Of a stretch of DNA of 11,179 nucleotides, positions 5,290 through 10,743 are shown piece by piece. Within the stretch, counting starts at the first letter, position 1; each line of letters begins with the position of its first letter. The notes under the pieces are model-generated. The model saw only the letters and a program-made list of their open reading frames with translations, made no database searches and was not told the origin of the DNA. Position numbers and translations under genes: made by a program. Location: the NCBI GenBank assembly GCA_003222555.1, contig QHWL01000022.1, positions 1 to 11,179 on the forward strand. The letters run 5' to 3'. This stretch comes from Acidobacteriota bacterium (GTDB lineage Bacteria > Acidobacteriota > Vicinamibacteria > Vicinamibacterales > CAVVIG01).

Positions 5290-8200
5290 ATGATCGAGGG
5301 AAGAAACACCGAAGCTGCGGCAGTCGCAGCCCGGCGGGGCCGCGACGGTGCCCTTGACGCCGCGCTCGAGCGCCTTGACGGGGGACGGGCCTCCTTGCGT
5401 GACAGGGGACTGCATGATGGGGGACAGGTCTCCTCGCAAGGCAGGGAGGCCTGTCCCGGTTCCCCTTTCGAGCGGCAGGACACGCCGGACCTCCACGTAA
5501 CGGCCGTCAGACGCCTGCCGGCGGTTGCGGCGCAGTACGCGCCGTTTCCCGCCGCGCTCGACGAGCGGCTGCAGCGCGCGCTGGAGTCGCGGGGCATCGC
5601 CCGGCTCTACACCCATCAAGCTGAGTCGATCGAGCATGCGCTCGCCGGCCGCAACGTCGTCGTGATCACTCCGACGGCGTCGGGAAAAACGCTGTGTTAC
5701 AACGCGCCGGTCCTCCATTCAATCCTGCGGGATCCTTCGAGCCGCGCGCTGTATCTCTTCCCGACCAAAGCGCTCGCACAAGACCAGCTCGCCGAGCTGC
5801 AGGCGATGTGCGAAACGCTCGCCGGGAGCTGTGGCGATCAGATCGGCGCGTTCACCTACGACGGCGACACGCCGCAGGATGCGCGGCGGACGATTCGCGG
5901 GCGCGCGCATCTTGTGCTCAGCAATCCCGACATGGTGCACTCGGGCATCCTGCCGCACCATCCGCGCTGGACGAAGCTGTTCGAGAACCTGCGGTACGTG
6001 ATCATCGACGAGCTGCACGCGTACCGCGGGGTCTTCGGCAGTCATCTCGGTAACGTGCTGCGGCGGCTTCGCCGTGTGTGTCGTCATTACGGTTCCAACC
6101 CGGTGTTTTTGTGCTCGTCTGCGACGATCGCGAATCCGCGCGAGCTGGCGGAGCGGCTCACCGAGCAGCCCTTCGAGCTCGTGGATAAGAGCGGCGCACC
6201 GCGCGGCGAAAAGTTCTTCGTCTTCGTCAACCCGCCGGTCGTCAATCATCAGCTCTGCATTCGGCGATCGTATCTATCGGAAACGCGGCGCATCGCGGCC
6301 GAGTTTCTCAAGCGAAACCTGCAGCTCATCGCCTTTGCACAGAGCCGATTGTCGACCGAAATTCTGACGACCTATCTGAAGGACGACTTCGAAGACGTTC
6401 CAGGCGGGCCCGAGCGCATTCGCGGGTATCGCGGGGGATATCTGCCGAACCGGCGCCGCGAAATCGAGAAAGGGCTGCGAGAAGGTGCCGTGCGAGCGGT
6501 GGTGTCGACCAACGCGCTCGAGTTGGGCATCGACATCGGCGCGCTCGACGTGTGTGTGATGGCCGGATATCCTGGCACGATTGCCTCGACCTGGCAGCGT
6601 GCCGGACGCGCGGGTCGTCGCGCCGGCCGGTCGGCCGCCGTGATGGTCGCCAGCAGCGCCCCGATCGATCAGTTTGTCGTGAGGAACCCGTCGTATTTCT
6701 TCGGCGCCTCGCCCGAACGCGCGCTGGTCGATCCGGACAACCTGCACATCCTCGTCGATCACATCAAATGCGCGGCGTTCGAGTTGCCGTTCCGCGCGAC
6801 GGAAGCCTTCGGCAAACACGACGTTCAGGAGATTTTGAGCCTCCTCGCCGAGCAGGGCCTGGTCTGTCGACAGCCATCCCCCGAGGCCGAGAGTCTACGC
6901 TCGAGGCCGAGGGAGAGCGAAGACCTGCCAGCGCATGGGGGTGGGGCCCCATGCGAAATAGAGAAAGCCGAGAGTCTACGCTCGAGGCCGAGGGAGAGCG
7001 AAGACCTGCCAGCGCATGACAGCCTTGAGCCGTTGCGAGGCGCGGATGCGGCGAGCAACCGCGACGGGGGTGGCGTCCCCGGCGCGCTGGAAGAAGGTGG
7101 GGCCGCGGACGAACACCCTTCACGCGAGCGCGAGAGTCTAGGCTCGAGCGCGAGGACCAGCGAAGCTGTGCCAGCGCGTGACAGCCTTGAGCCGTTGCGA
7201 GGCGCGGATGCGGCGAGCAACGGCGGCGGGGGTGGGGTCCCCGCCGCACTGGAAGAAGGTGGGGCCGCGGACGAACACCCTTCACCCGAGCGCGAGAGTC
7301 TAGGCTCGAGCGCGAGGACCAGCGAAGCTGTGCCAGCGCGTGGGGGTGGGGCCCCACGCGAAGTAGAAACATGGACGTGGACAAGCGAATCGTATCCCGC
7401 CGACGCGGTGAGCTTGCGGTCGGTGTCGTCCGACAACTTCGTCGTAGTCGACACCACGCGCGAGACGCGGGTCATCGGCGAGACCGACTTCACGAGCGGG
7501 CCCGCGACGCTTCATCCCAAAGCGATCTATCTCGTCGAGGGACAGTTGTATCAGGTCGAGCGGCTCGATTTCGAGGGGCGGAAGGCGTTTGTCCGCGATA
7601 TCGACTGCGACTATTACACCGATGCGATCACTTACACGCGCGTGACGATTCTCGATACGTTCGAAACAGGCGAGGCCGAGAGTCTACGCTCGAGGCCGAG
7701 CGACAGCGAAGTACTGGCTGCGAGCGGGGGTGGGGCCCCGCGAGAATTAGAGAATGTTGCGCCCCTCGCGTCTCACGGGGAAGTGCACGTCGTGTCGCGG
7801 GTCGTGGGCTTCAAGAAGATCAAGTTCTACACAAACGAGAACATCGGCTCCGGCGAGCTCGATTTGCCGGAGCAGCAGATGCACACGACATCCTACTGGC
7901 TGACGATTCCGGCGCCGATCATGGCGTCGCTGCCCTATGCCCTCGACGATCGCCGCGACGGCGTCGTCGGCCTCGCGTTCGCCATTCGCCAGGTGGCGCA
8001 GCTGCTCCTCATGTGCGATCGGCACGACATCGGCATCTCGATTGACACAGGCGAACAAGCCGAGCCGACCCTCCGGCGGGCCTCGAAGCGTCCTGAGCTG
8101 GCCGGCGACACGAGCCCGCGCCTGTTCATCTACGACAATTATCCGGGCGGCGTCGGCTTCAGCGAGCCGCTGTTCTGCATGCACCGCGAACTCCTGAGCG

Positions 8201-8334
8201 GCACGCGGCATCTGATTGCCCAGTGTGAGTGCGAGAGCGGATGTCCGGGATGCGTCGGACCGGTCGGCGACACGGGACCGCTCGCGAAGGCGGCGGCGCT
8301 GCGCATTCTCGATTTGTTGCTCGATGAAGCGTAG
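5290..8334 (+). CDS. mrfA: DEAD/DEAH helicase with DUF1998 and 4-Cys C-terminus (MrfA/YprA type), carrying in-frame repeat inserts
   Basis: A 1014-residue superfamily 2 helicase. Motifs in order: YTHQ (107-110), Walker A TPTASGKT (127-134), DELH (240-243), SSAT (276-279), STNALELGIDIG (406-417) and QRAGRAGR (436-443). The C-terminal half has the YprA pattern YPADAVSLRS, AIYLVEGQLYQVERLD and NIGSGELDLPE, and ends in CECESGCPGC with Cys979, 981, 985 and 988, the metal-binding cluster of MrfA. In B. subtilis, MrfA (about 750 residues) works with MrfB in repair of mitomycin C damage. Here residues 532-693 and 795-821 are encoded by inserted repeats, and residues about 31-56 by a second repeat type. 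All are in frame and lie between conserved blocks. Without them the protein would be about 800 residues. The open frame extends upstream to 4969, antisense to the permease, so I chose the ATG at 5290. Confidence 0.92.
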   Translation: MIEGRNTEAAAVAARRGRDGALDAALERLDGGRASLRDRGLHDGGQVSSQGREACPGSPFERQDTPDLHVTAVRRLPAVAAQYAPFPAALDERLQRALESRGIARLYTHQAESIEHALAGRNVVVITPTASGKTLCYNAPVLHSILRDPSSRALYLFPTKALAQDQLAELQAMCETLAGSCGDQIGAFTYDGDTPQDARRTIRGRAHLVLSNPDMVHSGILPHHPRWTKLFENLRYVIIDELHAYRGVFGSHLGNVLRRLRRVCRHYGSNPVFLCSSATIANPRELAERLTEQPFELVDKSGAPRGEKFFVFVNPPVVNHQLCIRRSYLSETRRIAAEFLKRNLQLIAFAQSRLSTEILTTYLKDDFEDVPGGPERIRGYRGGYLPNRRREIEKGLREGAVRAVVSTNALELGIDIGALDVCVMAGYPGTIASTWQRAGRAGRRAGRSAAVMVASSAPIDQFVVRNPSYFFGASPERALVDPDNLHILVDHIKCAAFELPFRATEAFGKHDVQEILSLLAEQGLVCRQPSPEAESLRSRPRESEDLPAHGGGAPCEIEKAESLRSRPRESEDLPAHDSLEPLRGADAASNRDGGGVPGALEEGGAADEHPSRERESLGSSARTSEAVPARDSLEPLRGADAASNGGGGGVPAALEEGGAADEHPSPERESLGSSARTSEAVPARGGGAPREVETWTWTSESYPADAVSLRSVSSDNFVVVDTTRETRVIGETDFTSGPATLHPKAIYLVEGQLYQVERLDFEGRKAFVRDIDCDYYTDAITYTRVTILDTFETGEAESLRSRPSDSEVLAASGGGAPRELENVAPLASHGEVHVVSRVVGFKKIKFYTNENIGSGELDLPEQQMHTTSYWLTIPAPIMASLPYALDDRRDGVVGLAFAIRQVAQLLLMCDRHDIGISIDTGEQAEPTLRRASKRPELAGDTSPRLFIYDNYPGGVGFSEPLFCMHRELLSGTRHLIAQCECESGCPGCVGPVGDTGPLAKAAALRILDLLLDEA
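5382..5457 (+). repeat. Inverted-repeat element (GGGACAGG type) inside the helicase gene
   Basis: Three related 13-mers occur here: gggacgggcctcc (5382-5394), gggacaggtctcc (5421-5433), and the inverted ggaggcctgtccc (5445-5457). The third pairs with the second at all but one position, a possible wobble, and cctccttgcg near 5390-5399 faces cgcaagg at 5435-5441. The encoded residues (about 31-56) look nothing like the helicase family. They separate an N-terminal helix (ALDAALERL) from the conserved LPAVAAQYAPFP region. Confidence 0.6.
6883..6963 (+). repeat. 81-bp in-frame element, unit 1 (type A)
   Basis: It begins with gaggccgag, agtctacgctc, and a second gaggccgag (6883-6911). It then has a variable 25-base part containing agcgaag, and ends in a hairpin: cgcatgggg (6932-6940), loop gtgggg, ccccatgcg (6947-6955). 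The encoded peptide starts AESLRSRPRESEDLPAHGGG. The 81-base length is exactly 27 codons. Confidence 0.85.
6964..7125 (+). repeat. 162-bp in-frame composite element, unit 2 (type A head plus type B)
   Basis: The first 54 bases copy the head of unit 1, with a diverged first direct repeat (aaagccgag). The hairpin is then replaced by a new block beginning cagccttgagccgttgcgag, followed by a related core cgacgggggtggcgtccccg (7062-7081) and ggaagaaggtggggccgcgg. The total is exactly twice 81 bases. The encoded B peptide begins DSLEPLRGADAASN. Confidence 0.8.
7126..7287 (+). repeat. 162-bp in-frame composite element, unit 3
   Basis: A tandem copy of unit 2. The stretch from gacagccttgagccgttgcg through gcgagcaac and the later ggaagaaggtggggccgcgg block are identical between the two. 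Its flanking direct repeats are gagcgcgag twice (7126-7134, 7146-7154) rather than gaggccgag. Two stems are visible: gccgttgc (7191-7198) with gcaacggc (7217-7224), and gcggcgggg with ccccgccgc around 7222-7247. Confidence 0.8.
7288..7368 (+). repeat. 81-bp in-frame element, unit 4 (type A)
   Basis: It has the same layout as unit 1 but with gagcgcgag as both direct repeats and agtctaggctc between them. The terminal hairpin is cgcgtgggg / ccccacgcg around 7338-7360. The encoded peptide begins ESLGSSARTSEAVPARGGG. After it the helicase homology resumes (YPADAVSLRS). Confidence 0.85.
7672..7752 (+). repeat. 81-bp in-frame element, unit 5 (type A), at a second site
   Basis: A lone type A copy about 300 bases downstream of the tandem block. 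It has gaggccgag (7672-7680), agtctacgctc, gaggccgag (7692-7700), the agcgaag motif, and core gcgggg (7724-7729) / ccccgc (7736-7741). It sits between RVTILDTFE and HGEVHVVSRVVGFKKIKF, two blocks that are close together in YprA proteins, and it keeps the reading frame. Confidence 0.85.
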
Positions 8335-8343
8335 CGGCATGGC

Positions 8344-8397
8344 TCACGAAGAATCCTTTTCAAACGTCGTGTCCTTCGTGTTCTTCGTTCTTCGTGA
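8344..8397. repeat. Intergenic TTCGTG-type palindromic repeat, copy 2
   Basis: Its ends are tcacgaag (8344-8351) and cttcgtga (8390-8397), the same terminal 8-mers as the other two copies. The left arm is shortened, while the right arm keeps three cttcgt units. It occupies the 112-base gap between mrfA and mrfB, so it would be transcribed within a joint message if the two genes form an operon. Confidence 0.75.
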
Positions 8398-8446
8398 TGC
8401 GATCCGGTTCGGTACTACTTCGGTGTACACGCGCTACTAATCGTCC

Positions 8447-9826
8447 ATGGATTCCTCGAAGCTGGCCGATCGTCTGCGGAGCATCCTGAATCCGGCAGGC
8501 GTGGTGCGCCGCTCAGGACAGGCTCCGCAAGCGTCTGGCACCGATCTCGAACGCATCCTTGGCGGCCGATGGCAGGAGCACGCCAACGGCGCCTGTTTCG
8601 TGGTCGAGCGGCGGACGGGCCCGCGGACGTTGCACGGAAGCGCGCCGGTGGGTGAGCTGGCGGCGCGGCTCGACGGCGCTGGGGCGGAGGCGCCTCTCAT
8701 CGCCGGCGGCGCGCCGGCGCGTCCGCCCTTCCTCTTCTTCGATCTCGAAACCACCGGCTTGAGCGGCGGCGCCGGCACATATGCCTTTCTCGTCGGCTTC
8801 GGCTCGTTCGACGAGGAGGGCGGCTTCATCACGCGGCAGTACGTGCTGCTCCGATTTGCCGACGAGCGGGCGCTGCTCACGACCGTGGGAGGCGAGCTGG
8901 AGCGCGCTGGCGCGATCGTGAGCTTCAACGGCAAATCGTTCGACGCGCCGGTCCTCGAGATGCGTTACCTTTTCCATCGCCTCGAGTGGGCGGGGGCGCG
9001 CCTGCCTCACGTCGACGTGCTGCATCCGGCCCGGCGCTTCTGGGGCAATGTCGGCGTCCGCGGCCCGCGCGCGGAGCACGAGTCCTGTTCGCTCGTCGCG
9101 CTCGGGCGGCAGGTGCTCGGCGCCGGGCGCGTCAGCGACGTGCCAGGCTTCGAGATTCCTGCGCGCTATTTTCAATTCGTGCGCTCCGGCGACGCGCGGC
9201 CGCTCGTGGCGGTGCTCGAGCACAATCGCCTCGATCTGTTGACGCTCGCGGGTGTCACCGCGCGTCTCGTCCACCTGGTTCGGTCGGGTCCCGAGGAAGC
9301 GCGCGACGCCCGCGAGGCGCTCGCCCTGGGCCACCTGTATGCGCGCGCTGGGCCCGACGACGGCCGTGCGCGCGCCGCGTTCTCGCGGGCGGCGAACGCC
9401 TCAATCACTGGTAGCGCCGCGTCAACCGCGAGTAGCGCCGCGTCAATCGCGGGTAGCGCCGCGTCAATCGCGGGTAGCGCCGCGTCAATCGCGGGTAGCG
9501 CCGCGTCAATCGCGGCGATAAGAATTGACGCGCTTCGCGCGCTGGCGTTGACGCTGCGGCGGGGCAGGCAATACGACGAGGCCGCCGGTTGCTGGCGTCA
9601 GCTGCTCGACGTCTGCGGGTGCCCGCGCCACATCGCGCGCGAGGCGACCGAAGCGCTCGCGATTCACCACGAGCATCGCGCGCGCGATCTCGCGGCGGCA
9701 AGAGCGTTTGCGTTACAAAGTCTGGAGAGCGGAGCGCCTTCGGCCTGGAACCAGGCCGTACAGCACCGGTTGGCGCGGATTGAGAGAAAGATGGCTACCG
9801 CGCGGCGGCCGGGGTTTCTTTCTTGA
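8447..9826 (+). CDS. mrfB: RNase-H-fold exonuclease with TPR-like C-terminus (MrfB/YprB type)
   Basis: A 459-residue protein. Its middle domain has the DEDD exonuclease pattern of YprB-like (RNase_H_2) proteins: [14 protein letters not shown] with Asp99 and Glu101, [13 protein letters not shown] with Asp166, [12 protein letters not shown] with Asp190, and [11 protein letters not shown] with Asn260 and Asp263. All metal ligands expected for activity appear to be present. The C-terminal third ([12 protein letters not shown] and, later, [20 protein letters not shown]) looks like TPR helices. In B. subtilis the homologue is encoded next to mrfA and is the nuclease of that repair pathway, so the order seen here supports both calls. 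A 21-base minisatellite adds about 35 residues of GSAASIA repeats inside the TPR region. No ribosome site is evident. The 3' end overlaps rpmE by 32 bases on opposite strands. Confidence 0.88.
   Translation: MDSSKLADRLRSILNPAGVVRRSGQAPQASGTDLERILGGRWQEHANGACFVVERRTGPRTLHGSAPVGELAARLDGAGAEAPLIAGGAPARPPFLFFDLETTGLSGGAGTYAFLVGFGSFDEEGGFITRQYVLLRFADERALLTTVGGELERAGAIVSFNGKSFDAPVLEMRYLFHRLEWAGARLPHVDVLHPARRFWGNVGVRGPRAEHESCSLVALGRQVLGAGRVSDVPGFEIPARYFQFVRSGDARPLVAVLEHNRLDLLTLAGVTARLVHLVRSGPEEARDAREALALGHLYARAGPDDGRARAAFSRAANASITGSAASTASSAASIAGSAASIAGSAASIAGSAASIAAIRIDALRALALTLRRGRQYDEAAGCWRQLLDVCGCPRHIAREATEALAIHHEHRARDLAAARAFALQSLESGAPSAWNQAVQHRLARIERKMATARRPGFLS
9411..9515 (+). repeat. 21-bp minisatellite, five copies, inside mrfB
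   Basis: Copies of gtagcgccgcgtcaatcgcg plus one base start at 9411, 9432, 9453, 9474 and 9495. The first two are slightly diverged and the last three nearly identical. Each unit is seven codons (GSAASIA), so gain or loss of units keeps the frame. The last gcgtcaat (9503-9510) faces attgacgc (9524-9531), giving a small stem at the repeat boundary. Confidence 0.9.
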
Positions 9827-10055
9827 TTTTCGCGGCCTTCTTGCGGCTCTCGGAGGTCTGCGCACCGAACTTCTTCGTGAACCGCTCCACGCGTCCTTCC
9901 GTATCGATCAGCTTCTGCCGGCCGGTAAAGAAGGGGTGACAGTTCGAGCAGATTTCGAGGTGCAGCTCCGGTTTGGTCGAGCGGGTCTTCCACGTCGCCC
10001 CGCAGGCACACCGTGCCTCGACCTCGTGGTACTTCGGATGAATGCCTTCCTTCAC
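9795..10055 (-). CDS. rpmE: 50S ribosomal protein L31
   Basis: An 86-residue zinc-type L31. It opens [20 protein letters not shown] and contains the diagnostic [20 protein letters not shown]. Cys16, Cys18, Cys36 and Cys39 form the expected zinc site, so this is the C+ form. It is a component of the large ribosomal subunit that bridges towards the small subunit. The C-terminus extends about 15 residues beyond the E. coli protein as a Lys/Ala tail ([15 protein letters not shown]), a common variation. Translation starts at GTG (10055), supported by AAGGAG six bases upstream. A perfect TATAAT lies about 33 bases upstream. It is convergent with mrfB and overlaps its last 32 bases. Confidence 0.95.
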   Translation of the reverse strand: MKEGIHPKYHEVEARCACGATWKTRSTKPELHLEICSNCHPFFTGRQKLIDTEGRVERFTKKFGAQTSESRKKAAKIKKETPAAAR

Positions 10056-10087
10056 GACGAACTCCTTGGTCCCTGTGGGAAAAAACC

Positions 10088-10093
10088 ATTATA
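10088..10093 (-). promoter_or_regulatory. Consensus -10 box (TATAAT) of rpmE
   Basis: Read on the minus strand the hexamer is a perfect TATAAT. It predicts a transcript start near 10080 and a leader of about 25 bases that contains the AAGGAG site. The -35 region falls in the G-rich tract and has no good consensus match. Confidence 0.6.
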
Positions 10094-10106
10094 GCAGGGC
10101 GTCGAC

Positions 10107-10136
10107 GGGCAGGAAGGGCGGGAGGGGCGGGAAGGG
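10107..10136 (+). other. G-run tract with quadruplex potential
   Basis: Five closely spaced G runs (GGG at 10116, 10120, 10124, 10129 and 10134) are separated by only one or two bases, with another run at 10107. Such short loops are favourable for a G-quadruplex on the plus strand. The tract lies between the divergent rpmE and emfourin genes, over the likely -35 position of rpmE. Confidence 0.5.
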
Positions 10137-10165
10137 TAGAGCGGGCTGGACTGGCCTTATGTGAT

Positions 10166-10600
10166 ATGAAGATCTTGTTTGTGCGATCGGGCGGGTTCGT
10201 GGCCGCGCCCGGGTTACAGGTGCGTGGTTCGGTCACCGTGGACGCGGCGGGCGGCGTCGTTCTGGCCGAGCCCGACTATCGCCGTGTCGTCGATCCGCAG
10301 GAAAGCGCCGAGCTGGCCGGCGCGGCCGAAGCGCTGGCTCACACGTTTCGACAAGCTCGCGGCATCGCGAGCCGGCACGACCACCTGGCCGCGGCCGACG
10401 CGAGGCGGACGCCACCGACGGCCACGCGTGACGCATTCCGATTTCAGTTCACCATCGAGTCCTCGTCCGGCGCCCAGGCCGAAGTGCAGGCGAGTGATGT
10501 GGACCTGAAGAGCGGACCGCCCGAGCTCGGCCGGCTCGTCCAATGGGCCGCCCGCGAGGCCGACGCGATCGTGCGGAAGCGATTCGGATCGCCGACCTAA
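10166..10600 (+). CDS. Emfourin-like M4 metallopeptidase inhibitor
   Basis: A 144-residue protein without a signal peptide. It begins MKILFVRSGGF, the N-terminal pattern of emfourins, the proteinaceous inhibitors of protealysin. Later segments also fit: RFQFTIESSSGAQAEVQASD as the central strand pair, then ELGRLVQWAAREADAIVRKR as the closing helix. Known emfourins are somewhat shorter. The extra length here is a polar stretch around residues 66-90. In Serratia the inhibitor gene lies beside the protealysin gene. Here an M4 peptidase gene lies only 143 bases away but in convergent orientation, which strongly supports the call. I start at 10166 because the family begins MKI; the upstream open frame is low complexity. 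No ribosome site is visible. Confidence 0.7.
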   Translation: MKILFVRSGGFVAAPGLQVRGSVTVDAAGGVVLAEPDYRRVVDPQESAELAGAAEALAHTFRQARGIASRHDHLAAADARRTPPTATRDAFRFQFTIESSSGAQAEVQASDVDLKSGPPELGRLVQWAAREADAIVRKRFGSPT

Positions 10601-10642
10601 TGCCTCTTTCACTTCTTCGCCGCGTTCATTCCAATCGTCGCG

Positions 10643-10726
10643 TCACGAAGCCACGAAGGGCACGAAGATCCACGAAGTTATTGATCAAAGCCTTCGTGGC
10701 CTTCGTGGATCTTAGTGCCTTCGTGA
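10643..10726. repeat. Intergenic TTCGTG-type palindromic repeat, copy 3
   Basis: Terminal tcacgaag (10643-10650) and cttcgtga (10719-10726) enclose a strong internal stem: ggcacgaagatccacgaag on the left pairs with cttcgtggatcttagtgcc on the right at all but one position. One extra ccacgaag unit is present on the left arm. It separates the convergent emfourin and M4 peptidase genes and could limit read-through from either side, although no T run is present. Confidence 0.85.
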
Positions 10727-10743
10727 TACGCCGTCGTGAAAAA

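Noticed and set aside
6883..7368. Intein or intron inside the helicase gene
   Set aside because: There is no Cys/Ser start with a terminal His-Asn, no homing endonuclease motif and no intron-like boundary. The insert is fully explained by 81/162-base repeats.
6764..7515. Antisense open frames opposite the repeat block of the helicase gene
   Set aside because: They are long only because the in-frame repeats lack stops on both strands. The encoded Pro/Ser/Arg-rich repeats have no start signal and no homology that I recognise.
9411..9515. CRISPR array
   Set aside because: The repeats are directly tandem without spacers, 21 bases long, and in frame within a coding sequence, so this is a minisatellite.
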